Assembly (NCBI RefSeq): GCF_019443505.1
Contig: NZ_CP080377.1
Coordinates: 4,774,001 to 4,838,000 of the forward strand
Source of the DNA: Janthinobacterium sp. PAMC25594
GTDB taxonomy: Bacteria > Pseudomonadota > Gammaproteobacteria > Burkholderiales > Burkholderiaceae_D
DNA length: 64,000 bases
Direction: 5' to 3'
The position numbers and the translations under genes were made by a program. The notes under the pieces were generated by a model. The model saw only the letters and a program-made list of their open reading frames with translations, searched no databases and was not told the origin of the DNA. Shown one piece after another: positions 35,973 to 44,977 of the stretch. Positions within the stretch are counted from its first letter, which is position 1. Each line of letters starts with the position of its first letter.

Positions 35973-38309
35973 ATGAGCACCGCTAAAACGAAAAAATCAC
36001 CGGCCACCGGTTCAGCGGAAGGCGCGCCAGCCATGTCCGCCATGCAGTCCATGCCGGTCGAAGGCGACGTGCAGGCCGACGCCGATGCGGCCGGCGGCGA
36101 CGCCATGCCAGGGCCGCGTCTGGGCGTGTCGTACGCGGATCAGGCGGCGCTCACCCAGGGCGCGGCCGCCGCGCATGCCGGCGACATGCCGGGCGGCGGC
36201 ATGCAGCAGGCATCGCAGGGCATGGCAGGCGCCAGTTGCATGCACGTGGGCGATGGCGGCGGCATGGGGGGCGACCGCGACGACGGAGGGGGCGGAGGCG
36301 GTGCAGGTGGCATGGGCGGTGGAGGTGAGCAGGGCGGCGGCACGCCGCAAGTGCGCACCTGCGCCACGATGGACGTGCATCGCCGCCTGCTGACCGAAGA
36401 TCCCTCCTATGCGAACGTACGCGCCGATATCGAAAACCTGGCCGGACTGTACGAGGGAGACAGCGGCATCGCCGGCCGTTCCGGCGTGACGCAGATACCG
36501 GTGGTGGTGCATGTGGTGTGGAACACGGCCGCGCAGAATATATCGGATGCGCAGATCGCCAGCCAGATCGATGTGCTGAACCGCGATTTCCGGCGCGTCA
36601 ACCCGGATGTGAACAGCACGCCGGCACCGTTCCTGCCGCTGACGTCCGATGCGCGCGTGGAATTCGCGCTGGCCACCACCGATCCGAACGGTGCGGCTAG
36701 CAGCGGCATCGAGCGGCGCCAGACGGCGGTGGCCTCGTTTGGCGCGGATGATGCCGTCAAGTCGCAGGCAACGGGCGGCATGGACGCCTGGCCGGCAGAC
36801 AGTTACCTGAATATCTGGGTGTGCCAGCTGGGCGGCGGCTTGCTCGGTTACGCGCAGTTCCCCGGCGGCCCGGCCGCCACCGACGGCGTGGTGATCCTGC
36901 AATCGGCCTTCGGCACGACCGGCACGGCGGCGCCGCCGTTCCACCTGGGGCGCACGGCCACGCATGAAATCGGCCACTGGCTGAACCTGAACCATATATG
37001 GGGTGACGACGGCACCGGGTGCTCGGGCACGGACAATGTCGCCGACACGCCGAACCAGGGCGGGCCGAACACGGGCCAGCCTTCATTTCCGCATATTTCC
37101 TGCAGCAACGGACCGAATGGCGACATGTTCATGAACTACATGGATTATGTCGACGATCCCGCCATGTTCATGTTCACGGCGGGCCAGGTGGCGCGCATGC
37201 AGGCCTGCCTCGATGGTCCGCGCGCCAGCATCGGCACGGGAACGGGCGGCACGGGCGCCACGCCGCGCCAGAGTTCCTCGCCCGTCGTGGCCTGGGGCGC
37301 GAACCGCCTCGACGTCTTCGTGGTGGGCACGGACCGCGCGCTGTATCACAAGGCCTGGAATGGCTCGGCCTGGGCGCCATCGGTCACCGGCTATGAAGGG
37401 CAGGGTGGTATTTGTACCAGTGCGCCGCAAGTGGTCTCGTGGGCGCCGAACCGGCTCGATGTGTTCGTCACGGGCACCGACAGCGGTCTGTTTCACAAAT
37501 CGTGGAATGGCACGGCGTGGGCGCCGTCCCTGACCGGTTATGAAGCGATGGGCGGCTTGTGCGTGGGTGACCCGCGCGCCGTGGCCTGGGGACCGAATCG
37601 CATCGACGTGTTTGTCGTCGGTACGGACCGTGGCCTGTATCACAAGTGGTGGAACGGCTCCGCCTGGGGGCCATCCTTGACGGGCTATGAAGCCATAGGC
37701 GGTCTGTGCCTGGGCCAGCCGGAAGCGGTGGCGTGGGGACCGAACCGCCTGGACGTGTTCGTCATCGGCACGGACCGGGCCCTGTACCACAAGTGGTGGA
37801 ACGGCACGGCCTGGGGACCGTCGCTGACGGGCTACGAGCGCCTGGGGGGCATTTGCACCTCGTCGCCGAAGGCCGTGGCATGGGGACCGAACCGGCTTGA
37901 TGTGTTTGTCACCGGTACCGATGGCGCGCTGTACCACAAGTGGTGGGATGGCGCGAAATGGGGGCCGTCCATCGATGGCTTCGAGCGCCTGGGCGGCATT
38001 TGCGTGGGCGAGGTGGAGGCCGTGTCGTGGGCGGCCAACCGGCTCGACCTGTTCGTCATCGGCACCGATAGCGCCCTGTACCACAAGGCCTGGAACGGCA
38101 GCGCCTGGAGTCCGTCGCTGACGGGCTTTGACAACCTGGGCGGCGTGTGTACCTCGCGTCCGCGCGCCACGGCCTGGGCGGCCAACCGCCTCGACGTGTT
38201 TGTCACGGGCACGAATGGCGCCCTGTTCCACAAGGCGTGGAACGGCACGGCCTGGTCGCCCTCCGTGAGCGGCTATGAAAGCCTGGGCGGCGTGGTATCG
38301 TGTTTCTGA
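35973..38309 (+). CDS. M43-family (pappalysin-like) zinc protease fused to a seven-repeat PLL-like propeller
   Basis: A protein of 778 residues. The N-terminal 125 residues are Ala/Met then Gly/Met-rich low complexity with no recognisable signal peptide. The M43 metzincin domain (about 130-420) has [11 protein letters not shown] at 331-341, giving all three zinc His and the Glu, and a Met-turn in MFMNYMDY. Seven 49-residue repeats (about 435-778) follow, each with AWGxNRLDVFVxGTDxALYHKxWNGxxW, like the seven-bladed fucose-binding lectin PLL of Photorhabdus. The start has AGGGAG 7 nt upstream. The lectin-like part probably targets glycans; how the protein leaves the cell is unclear. A small gene follows after 34 bp. 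Confidence 0.9.
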   Translation: MSTAKTKKSPATGSAEGAPAMSAMQSMPVEGDVQADADAAGGDAMPGPRLGVSYADQAALTQGAAAAHAGDMPGGGMQQASQGMAGASCMHVGDGGGMGGDRDDGGGGGGAGGMGGGGEQGGGTPQVRTCATMDVHRRLLTEDPSYANVRADIENLAGLYEGDSGIAGRSGVTQIPVVVHVVWNTAAQNISDAQIASQIDVLNRDFRRVNPDVNSTPAPFLPLTSDARVEFALATTDPNGAASSGIERRQTAVASFGADDAVKSQATGGMDAWPADSYLNIWVCQLGGGLLGYAQFPGGPAATDGVVILQSAFGTTGTAAPPFHLGRTATHEIGHWLNLNHIWGDDGTGCSGTDNVADTPNQGGPNTGQPSFPHISCSNGPNGDMFMNYMDYVDDPAMFMFTAGQVARMQACLDGPRASIGTGTGGTGATPRQSSSPVVAWGANRLDVFVVGTDRALYHKAWNGSAWAPSVTGYEGQGGICTSAPQVVSWAPNRLDVFVTGTDSGLFHKSWNGTAWAPSLTGYEAMGGLCVGDPRAVAWGPNRIDVFVVGTDRGLYHKWWNGSAWGPSLTGYEAIGGLCLGQPEAVAWGPNRLDVFVIGTDRALYHKWWNGTAWGPSLTGYERLGGICTSSPKAVAWGPNRLDVFVTGTDGALYHKWWDGAKWGPSIDGFERLGGICVGEVEAVSWAANRLDLFVIGTDSALYHKAWNGSAWSPSLTGFDNLGGVCTSRPRATAWAANRLDVFVTGTNGALFHKAWNGTAWSPSVSGYESLGGVVSCF
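37275..38306 (+). repeat. Seven tandem 147-bp coding repeats
   Basis: In-frame copies of 49 codons encode the propeller blades of the M43 protease. Copies 3 and 4 are very close to each other in DNA, while copies 1, 6 and 7 are more diverged (they share HKAWNG instead of HKWWNG), pointing to internal duplication. Confidence 0.9.
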
Positions 38310-38343
38310 CGTCAATGCGTCAATGCGTTAAACGGGAGGCGGC

Positions 38344-38691
38344 ATGCACGGCATGACAACGGCATTGCCCAGCGGTAGCTGGACGCATTCCTTCGAGGAG
38401 GATGCGGACGGTATCGAGGTGTACCGGCCCACGGCCACCTTCGCCTTTCCTCCTAGCCGCAAGGGGCGCAATGTGCTGGAGTTCGGCGCGCCCGCCGGCG
38501 CCATGGCGCAAGGGGAGGCGACATTGACGTCCATGGCGCCCGGCCCCGACGACCGTCCCCGCGCCGGTCCCGTTACCCGGCTGGTGCCCCTGGGCATGGG
38601 CCGCTATGCGTTCGGTGATGCCAGCGGGGCGCGGGACGTGATCGATATCGTCGAAGCCACGCCCGACGTGCTGCGCCTGGCGCGGCGTTAA
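38344..38691 (+). CDS. Small hypothetical protein downstream of the M43 protease
   Basis: A 115-residue acidic/neutral protein (MHGMTTALPSGSWTHSFEEDADGIEVYRP...) with no signal peptide or membrane segment and a strong GGGAGG ribosome site. It looks like a compact beta-rich domain. It begins 34 bp after the protease stop and is probably co-transcribed, so a link to the protease (cofactor, inhibitor, delivery) is possible but untested. The last 4 bp overlap the convergent LuxR-HTH gene. I do not recognise the family. Confidence 0.7.
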   Translation: MHGMTTALPSGSWTHSFEEDADGIEVYRPTATFAFPPSRKGRNVLEFGAPAGAMAQGEATLTSMAPGPDDRPRAGPVTRLVPLGMGRYAFGDASGARDVIDIVEATPDVLRLARR

Positions 38692-38876
38692 GGCTGGCCG
38701 CGCAGTTTGCAGGCGAGCGCCGTGCGGTTGTCCACGCCGAGTTTCTGGTAAATCGCATGCAGCTGGTTGCGCACGGTGGCCGGCGACTTGCCCAATTCCC
38801 TGGCGATGCTTTTATACGGCAAGCCTTCGGCTGCCATGGCCGCCACCAGCCGCTCGGCCGGGGTCAGGCGCTGCAT
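38688..38876 (-). CDS. LuxR/GerE-type HTH-only protein
   Basis: A 62-residue protein that is essentially a bare LuxR-type HTH: LTPAERLVAAMAAEGLPYKSIARELGKSPATVRNQLHAIYQKLGVDNRTALACKLRG contains the full four-helix GerE pattern. No receiver or ligand domain precedes it. The ATG at 38876 has a weak ribosome site. A much stronger AGGAG site serves an ATG at 38905 in another frame whose 13-codon ORF ends just inside this gene. Either translation is coupled, or a one-base frameshift separates the true start from the HTH. DNA binding is likely; targets are unknown. Confidence 0.7.
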   Translation of the reverse strand: MQRLTPAERLVAAMAAEGLPYKSIARELGKSPATVRNQLHAIYQKLGVDNRTALACKLRGQP

Positions 38877-38905
38877 GGCGGCCTGCCTGAAACGGTGTTT
38901 GTCAT
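38864..38905 (-). other. Strongly initiated 13-codon ORF overlapping the HTH gene start
   Basis: AGGAG lies 6 nt before the ATG at 38905 (MTNTVSGRPPCSA, stop TGA 38866-38864). The ORF overlaps the HTH start by 13 bp in a different frame. It is either a coupling leader or the remnant of a frameshifted N-terminus. Confidence 0.45.
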
Positions 38906-38927
38906 ACCTGCTCTCCTGTCCGTGTGC

Positions 38928-38946
38928 GGCATGCCGGTGGCATGCC
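38928..38946. repeat. Tandem GGCATGCC palindromes
   Basis: Two copies of the 8-bp palindrome GGCATGCC separated by 3 bp, 25 bp upstream of the small ORF/HTH start. The spacing of 11 bp (one helix turn) suits a dimeric regulator; autoregulation is possible. Confidence 0.4.
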
Positions 38947-39015
38947 TGCAGGGATAACGGGAGCACGGCGCCTATCTGTAAAATTATTTTGCCCTGCCGC
39001 CAGGTGCGACGGACG

Positions 39016-39043
39016 AAAAAAAAGACAGGCGAACCTGTCTTTT
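39016..39043 (-). terminator. Rho-independent terminator of parC
   Basis: On the minus strand: AAAAGACAGG, loop TTCG, CCTGTCTT, then eight T in all, 19 bp after the parC stop. It is also workable on the plus strand, with a CGAA loop and TTTT. Confidence 0.93.
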
Positions 39044-39061
39044 CGTATGGATCGATGACGC

Positions 39062-41416
39062 TTAGCCGATGGCCGCCATGGACACCGGTTTCAGCTTGGC
39101 CGCCAGCGCCTTGCCCTTCTTCGCGCGCTTGCCGAAATGCTCGGTCAGGGCCGTGGCGCCGAGCGACGCATCCTGCGGCTTCGACGCGCGGCCGATGCCC
39201 GAGACCACCACGCCGCGCTGGGTGATCGGCTGCACGGCCAGCAGCTTGTCCTTGGCATCGAGGTCGATCAGCTTGACGCCGGTGCCGCCCTTGGACAGGG
39301 TTTTCATTTCGTCGAGGCCGAATACCAGCAGGCGCGCGCCTTCCGTCAGGCAGGCCAGGGCGCTGGCCGCCTCGGGGATGACTTTCGGCGCCAGAGGCAC
39401 GTCGCCATCGTCCAGGGTGATGAAGGCCTTGCCGCCTTTCAGGCGGCTGCTCATGTCGCCCGCCTTGGCGATGAAGCCGTAGCCGGCGCTCGACGCCAGC
39501 AGCAAATTGGTGGCGCCATTGCCCGCGAAGTAGTGCAGGATGCGCACGGCGTTGCCGGGCGTGCCGCCGCTCAGGTCGCTCAAGGTCGTGATCGGTACGC
39601 CGTCGCCGCGCGCGTTGGGCAGCGCCGAGACGGGAACCGAGTAAATCTTGCCGTTGTTGCCAAAGCCCAGCAAGGTATCGACCGTGCGGCATTCGAAGGC
39701 GCCATGCAGCGTGTCGCCCGCCTTGAAGGTGAATTGCGCCGCATCGTGGCCGATGCCGGTGCGCGCGCGCACCCAGCCTTTTTCGGAAATGATGACAGTG
39801 ACCGGTTCATCGACCACCTTCTGTTCGGCCACGGCTTTTTGCGCTTCCTCGATCAGGGTGCGGCGCGCGTCGCCGAACTGCTTGGCGTCCGCTTCGATTT
39901 CGCGGATGATGGCGCGCTTCATCGAGCCCGGGTTGTCGAGCAGATCTTGCAGCGACTTTTCTTCCTTGCGCAGCTCGGCCAGCTCCTGCTGGATCTTGAT
40001 CGTTTCCAGGCGCGCCAGCTGGCGCAAGCGGATTTCCAGGATATCGTCGGCCTGGCGCTCGGACAACTTGAATGCGTCGATCAGGGCCGTCTTCGGTTCA
40101 TCCGAATTGCGGATGATCTGGATCACCTTGTCGATATTGAGCAGGATCGCTTCGCGTCCTTCCAGGATATGGATGCGGTCCTTGACCTTGCCCAGTTTGT
40201 AGCCGGTGCGGCGCGTGACGGTCTCGAAGCGGAAATCGATCCACTCGCGCAGGATGTCGCCCAGGCCTTTTTGGCGCGGACGGCCATCGCCGCCTATCAT
40301 CACCAGGTTGATCGAGGTCGACGATTCCAGCGAGGTGTGCGCCAGCAGCATCAGCATGAATTCCGTCTGGTCCTGGTTCTTCGACTTCGGCTCGAACACC
40401 AGGCGCACGGGCGCGGCGCGGCCCGATTCATCGCGGATGGTGTCGAGCGAATTGAGGATCAGCGCTTTCAGGGCCACCTGGTCCGGCGACAGCGCCTTCT
40501 TGCCCAGCTTGATCTTCGGATTCGTCAGCTCCTCGATTTCTTCCAGCACCTTTTGCGAGGAGGTGCCGGGCGGCAGTTCCGTCACGACGGCTTGCCATTG
40601 GCCGCGCGCCAGCTCCTCAATCTTCCAGCGCGCGCGCACCTTCATGCTGCCACGGCCGCTCGCATACATGTCGGCGATCTGCGATGGCGGCGTGATGATC
40701 TGGCCGCCCCCGGGGAAGTCGGGGCCGGGAATGATGGCCATCAGCTCGGCGTGCGTCATCTTCGGATCGCGGATCATGGCGACAGCCGCTTTCGCCACCT
40801 CCGCCAGATTGTGCGACGGGATTTCCGTCGCCAGGCCCACGGCGATGCCGGAGGCGCCGTTCAGCAGCACCATCGGCAGGCGCGCCGGCAGCAGCTTCGG
40901 TTCTTCCGTCGAACCGTCGTAGTTGGGCTGGAAATCCACCGTGCCCATGCCGATTTCATCCATCAGCAGCTTGGCGATCGGCGTCAGACGCGCTTCCGTG
41001 TAGCGCATGGCCGCGGCGCCGTCGCCGTCGCGCGAGCCGAAGTTGCCCTGGCCATCGATCAGCGGGTAGCGCAGCGAGAAATCCTGCGCCATGCGCACCA
41101 GCGCGTCGTACACGGACTGGTCGCCGTGCGGATGCAATTTACCGAGCACGTCGCCGACCACGGCCGCCGATTTGCGCGGCTTCGCCGTGGAATTCAAGCC
41201 CAGCTCATTCATCGCATACAGGATGCGGCGCTGCACGGGCTTCTGGCCGTCGCACACGTCGGGCAGGGCGCGGCCCTTGACGACGGAGATGGCGTAATCG
41301 AGATAGGCGCGCTCGGCAAAGGTGGACAGGGTCAGCGCTTCGCCGTCGAATACCGGTTCATCCGGCTCGATAGGCTCAGGCTGGGCATCGTCAAATAAAT
41401 TGGTTTGTGTGGACAT
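39062..41416 (-). CDS. parC: DNA topoisomerase IV subunit A
   Basis: DNA-cutting subunit of topoisomerase IV, which unlinks daughter chromosomes. The 784-residue length is in the normal range. The N-terminal catalytic part has [19 protein letters not shown] (51-69) and the active-site Tyr139 in AMRYTEARL. The C-terminal part forms the DNA-wrapping pinwheel. In the quinolone-determining stretch [12 protein letters not shown], the position equal to E. coli ParC Ser80 is Gln100 and that of Glu84 is Asp104. The gene has its own terminator. Unlike in E. coli it does not directly adjoin parE; the hscC pair lies between. Confidence 0.97.
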   Translation of the reverse strand: MSTQTNLFDDAQPEPIEPDEPVFDGEALTLSTFAERAYLDYAISVVKGRALPDVCDGQKPVQRRILYAMNELGLNSTAKPRKSAAVVGDVLGKLHPHGDQSVYDALVRMAQDFSLRYPLIDGQGNFGSRDGDGAAAMRYTEARLTPIAKLLMDEIGMGTVDFQPNYDGSTEEPKLLPARLPMVLLNGASGIAVGLATEIPSHNLAEVAKAAVAMIRDPKMTHAELMAIIPGPDFPGGGQIITPPSQIADMYASGRGSMKVRARWKIEELARGQWQAVVTELPPGTSSQKVLEEIEELTNPKIKLGKKALSPDQVALKALILNSLDTIRDESGRAAPVRLVFEPKSKNQDQTEFMLMLLAHTSLESSTSINLVMIGGDGRPRQKGLGDILREWIDFRFETVTRRTGYKLGKVKDRIHILEGREAILLNIDKVIQIIRNSDEPKTALIDAFKLSERQADDILEIRLRQLARLETIKIQQELAELRKEEKSLQDLLDNPGSMKRAIIREIEADAKQFGDARRTLIEEAQKAVAEQKVVDEPVTVIISEKGWVRARTGIGHDAAQFTFKAGDTLHGAFECRTVDTLLGFGNNGKIYSVPVSALPNARGDGVPITTLSDLSGGTPGNAVRILHYFAGNGATNLLLASSAGYGFIAKAGDMSSRLKGGKAFITLDDGDVPLAPKVIPEAASALACLTEGARLLVFGLDEMKTLSKGGTGVKLIDLDAKDKLLAVQPITQRGVVVSGIGRASKPQDASLGATALTEHFGKRAKKGKALAAKLKPVSMAAIG

Positions 41417-41464
41417 GGCGCTTGTTTCGGTGTTAAGTGGTTGCGGTTGAATTCGTGGGGCTGA

Positions 41465-43267
41465 TTATGACAGCCTGGACTTGGAAAAGGACTTGCCGTA
41501 CGTCAGATACATATAGCGCAAGGTCAGATACAGCACGGCCACGGCCAGCTCGACGCTGTTATGCATCATCGGCATGGCGCGGATGGACGGGGCGTGGCCG
41601 GCCAGCACGAAGCTGGCAAGGGACGGCACCAGCACCACCGGCCAGATCGTCTTCCATTTGAAATCGGTGGGGGAAAACAGCAAGCCGGCACACGACCAGG
41701 CATACAGCGCGGCGCCGACGAGGGCGGCCGGCAGCTGCTGCACATACAGTAGCGACAGCAAGCCCGCGCAGCCGATCAGCCATGCCGCGCGCAGGCGGGG
41801 CAAGAGCGCCTCCGGCCAGCCGCAATCGCCATACAGGCCGGTGGCGGTGCGCAGGGCTAGCATGATCAGGCAGAACATCAGCGGCGCGCTATTGCCGATG
41901 GCGAGGGCGGCGGAGCCTGCGCCGCTCAAAAACATGCCGAAGAACAGCGACGCGATCACCGTCAGGACCATCAGCATGCCATTCATCAGCTGGCGGTTCA
42001 TCGCATAAGCGATCAGAGCCGACGCGCACAGACCGGCCGAGGTGATGAGGCGCACGCTGTCATGCCATGCTGGCAGGAAGAGCAGCAAGGCCAGCAGCAG
42101 ATAGGGGGCGATCCAGGCCAGGTGCAGCAGGCCGGGACGCGCTTGCAGCACGGGCAGGCGCCGCTGCAGCGTTTCCTGCAGCGACTCCAGCTGCGTGAAC
42201 AGCGGTGCGGGCCAGCGCAGGGCGTGCATGGCAAGCAGGGCAAAGGCTAGTGCCTGGAATCCCAGCAGGCTGGCATAGGCGGCTGCGTCGCCGAGCTTGA
42301 AGCCGGCCGCATCGAGCACACCCGCGAGCATGAAGTGCAGTACGAATCCCAGGCCAAACGAGGCGAGCGCCGTCTGCTTGAAGTAGCGTTTGGAGAGGAT
42401 CGCCTGCTCCCATTGCGCGAATAGATCCGTATCGAGTTTATACGCCAGCATTTCAGCATGCTGCCAGCGTATCGTCTGCAGCAGTTCGCGCAGCTGCAGG
42501 TTGAATTTTTGGTCGAACAGCTGGCGCGCATAGGCCGACGGTGCCTGCTGCGACATGATGCAGTCCAGGCCCGGGTAGCTGTCGCGGTTGTCGCTGAAAT
42601 GGGCGAACGAGCGGTCGGCCCGGTAGCGCTGCACGGCGCTGCGCACCAGATCCGCGTGGCTGCGCGCCAGGTAGGAAAAATCGCGGTCCCAGCCCAGTTG
42701 CTCGAACAGGGCCTGGCGCAGCGACTGGTCATAGCCGGCGCCGGCGCAATAGCGCAGCGCGCACAGCTCGAATTCCTCGCGCACGTCGAGGTTCAGCAAT
42801 TCTTCGCGCTCGAGGAAGCCGGGCAGCAGGGCGGCCCCGTTGCGGCGTCGCGACTGCTCCAGGAATGCCTGCCACAGGCTGGCCGCTTCCTGGACGGGAT
42901 CGACGGCGACCACGCCCCATAGTTCCGGCGGCGCTGCGGGCTCCTGGGCTATGACGCCCCACAGTTCCGCGGACGGCTCCTGTGCGGGTTCGTCGATGAC
43001 GCCCCACAGGTCGGCCGGTTCCATGGGCCGCGCTTCTGGTGCTTCGGCCGTTTGCGCTTCCGGCAGTTCCTCGGCAAACAGGTGCGCATGGCGCAGCGCG
43101 TACTCATACGCTTCGCGCAGCTCCTGGAAGGCGGCCGGATCGTCTTCGGGTCGCGTCACCTTCAGGCGCTTCGCATACGCGCGCTTGAGGGCGCGCTCGT
43201 CGCAGGTCGGCTCCGTATCCAGGATTGCCCACAGGCTGCGCTGTCCGTTGTGCATGCCGCCGTCCAT
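41465..43267 (-). CDS. J-domain-like membrane protein, HscC partner candidate
   Basis: A 600-residue protein. Residues 11-60 follow the J-domain helical pattern (SLWAILDTEPTCDERALKRAYAKRLKVTRPEDDPAAFQELREAYEYAL), but the invariant HPD tripeptide is absent; RPEDD stands in its place. A repeated acidic stretch (ELWGVIAQEP-like, about 80-130) and a helical region follow. The C-terminal half (about 300-600) is strongly hydrophobic with some ten membrane segments. The ATG directly abuts the hscC stop. E. coli HscC also has dedicated J proteins (DjlB/DjlC), so this is probably the equivalent, but how it would stimulate ATP hydrolysis without HPD is unclear. Confidence 0.75.
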   Translation of the reverse strand: MDGGMHNGQRSLWAILDTEPTCDERALKRAYAKRLKVTRPEDDPAAFQELREAYEYALRHAHLFAEELPEAQTAEAPEARPMEPADLWGVIDEPAQEPSAELWGVIAQEPAAPPELWGVVAVDPVQEAASLWQAFLEQSRRRNGAALLPGFLEREELLNLDVREEFELCALRYCAGAGYDQSLRQALFEQLGWDRDFSYLARSHADLVRSAVQRYRADRSFAHFSDNRDSYPGLDCIMSQQAPSAYARQLFDQKFNLQLRELLQTIRWQHAEMLAYKLDTDLFAQWEQAILSKRYFKQTALASFGLGFVLHFMLAGVLDAAGFKLGDAAAYASLLGFQALAFALLAMHALRWPAPLFTQLESLQETLQRRLPVLQARPGLLHLAWIAPYLLLALLLFLPAWHDSVRLITSAGLCASALIAYAMNRQLMNGMLMVLTVIASLFFGMFLSGAGSAALAIGNSAPLMFCLIMLALRTATGLYGDCGWPEALLPRLRAAWLIGCAGLLSLLYVQQLPAALVGAALYAWSCAGLLFSPTDFKWKTIWPVVLVPSLASFVLAGHAPSIRAMPMMHNSVELAVAVLYLTLRYMYLTYGKSFSKSRLS

Positions 43268-44977
43268 TTACAGGAAGCTCTCACTCTCGACCTGACGCAA
43301 CACTTCGTCGAGCGCCTGGCGGGCCTTGCGGATGGTGTTCGGGTCCTGCGTTTCCAGCGCGGCCTGGAAATTGGCCGTGTGCGCCGCCAGGTACTGGCGC
43401 ACGTCGCCCAGCGACTGTTCATACAGGCGGTCGGCGCGCGTGACCAGGGTGCGGTTTTCCATCTGTTCGCGCGGGTGGATCTTCAGGTCGGCCAGTTCCG
43501 CAAAGCGCTGCTCGATCTGTTCCGGCGTCATCACGCCCGCATTGTCGCTGATGATCATCTTGTGGCGTTCCTGCGTGGCCAGCACCGTCACTTCCGCTTC
43601 CAGCACGCCGCTGACGTCGTAGGTGAAGCGCACGTCGATGCCGATCTCGCCCGCTTTTTTTGCGGGTATCGGAAAGCTGATCTTGCCGAGGAAGACGTTG
43701 TCGGCCACCAGGCGCGACTCGCCCTGGAAGATCGCCACGTTGATTTCCTTCTGGTTGTCGTGGATGGTGGTGATGTTTTCCGTGCGCGAGACGGGCACCA
43801 CGGAGTTGCGCTCGATGATGGGCAGGTAATGCCCGCCCTCATACTGGTTCGCGCCGACCTGGCGCGAAATCGAAATGCCCAGCGAATACGGCGCCACGTC
43901 CGTCATGACCACTTCGTCGAGGGCCGCGTCGCGCATCTTCAGGCCCGCCTGCACGGCGGCGCCCAGCGCCACGGCTTCGTCCGGGTCCAGGTGGATGGCG
44001 GGGAAGCGGCCGAACATGCGCGAGACGAGTTTGCGCACCAGCGGCATGCGCGTGGCGCCGCCGGCCAGCACCACTTCATCGAGTTCCGCGGCGCGAATGG
44101 TGGCGTCGCGCAGCGCCCGTTCCACGGGCAGGCGCAGGCGGGCCAGCAGCGGTTCGCACAGCTGCGCCAGTCTGTCTTCGCCGATCTCCCAGCTGTATTC
44201 CTTGTCCTGGTAGCGCGTGGCCATGCGCACGGATGGCTGCTCCGACAGCAGGCGCTTGACGCGTTCGGCTTCATCGCGCAGCAGTTGCTGCTGGCGCGGG
44301 TCGAACAAACGGCTGCCGGCCGCGTCGCGCAAGCCGCTGCCTTCCAGGAAGGCGTCGACCAGCACGGTGACGAAGTCTTCGCCGCCCAAAAAATTGTCGC
44401 CGGCCGAGGCGCGCACTTCCATCACGCCTTCGAACAGTTCCAGGATCGACACGTCAAACGTGCCGCCGCCCAGGTCGAAGACGAGGAATTTGCTTTCCTG
44501 TTCCTTGTCGCGGATGCCGTAGGCCAGCGCGGCGGCCGTCGGCTCGTTCAGCAGCCGCTCCACGCGCAGGCCCGCCAGCTGGCCGGCGATGCGCGTGGCC
44601 TTGCGCTGCGCATCGCTGAAATACGCGGGCACGGTGATGATGGCTTCCTCGACCTTATGGCCCAAAAAGGCTTCGGCATCTTCCTTCAGCGCGCGCAGCA
44701 CCATCGACGACAGCTCTTCCGGACGGAATTGCTGCGTGCCGAGGGTGATCTTCTTTTCGCTGCCCATGTAGCGCTTGAAGACGGCCGCCGTCAGCTGCGG
44801 GTGCGTCTGCAGGCGTTCGCGCGCGGCGCGGCCCACCAGCACGCTGCCGTCGTCATCGATGCTGACGCACGACGGTGTCAGGTGCTCGCCCAGTGCATTC
44901 GGGATGATGGCAGCCTTGCCGTCGCGCCAGATGGCGACCAGGCTGTTGGTGGTGCCCAGGTCGATACCGATGATCAT
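43268..44977 (-). CDS. hscC: Hsp70-family chaperone HscC
   Basis: Specialised Hsp70 of 569 residues, shorter than DnaK (about 640) because the C-terminal lid is reduced. The nucleotide-binding motifs are intact: GIDLGTTNSLVAIW (4-17), VFDLGGGTFDVS and VVLAGGATRMPLVR. The NEPTAAALAYG and HscC-like FSDAQRKATRIAGQ segments also fit. Its start overlaps the parE stop by 1 bp (TGATG) and the J-like gene follows without a gap, so the three form an operon. In E. coli HscC has been linked to damage responses and transcription; the linkage to parE here is notable. Confidence 0.93.
   Translation of the reverse strand: MIIGIDLGTTNSLVAIWRDGKAAIIPNALGEHLTPSCVSIDDDGSVLVGRAARERLQTHPQLTAAVFKRYMGSEKKITLGTQQFRPEELSSMVLRALKEDAEAFLGHKVEEAIITVPAYFSDAQRKATRIAGQLAGLRVERLLNEPTAAALAYGIRDKEQESKFLVFDLGGGTFDVSILELFEGVMEVRASAGDNFLGGEDFVTVLVDAFLEGSGLRDAAGSRLFDPRQQQLLRDEAERVKRLLSEQPSVRMATRYQDKEYSWEIGEDRLAQLCEPLLARLRLPVERALRDATIRAAELDEVVLAGGATRMPLVRKLVSRMFGRFPAIHLDPDEAVALGAAVQAGLKMRDAALDEVVMTDVAPYSLGISISRQVGANQYEGGHYLPIIERNSVVPVSRTENITTIHDNQKEINVAIFQGESRLVADNVFLGKISFPIPAKKAGEIGIDVRFTYDVSGVLEAEVTVLATQERHKMIISDNAGVMTPEQIEQRFAELADLKIHPREQMENRTLVTRADRLYEQSLGDVRQYLAAHTANFQAALETQDPNTIRKARQALDEVLRQVESESFL

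Noticed and set aside
37275..38306. Regular tandem repeats as a possible CRISPR or satellite
   Set aside because: The 147-bp period is in frame and encodes propeller blades; there are no short direct repeats with unique spacers.
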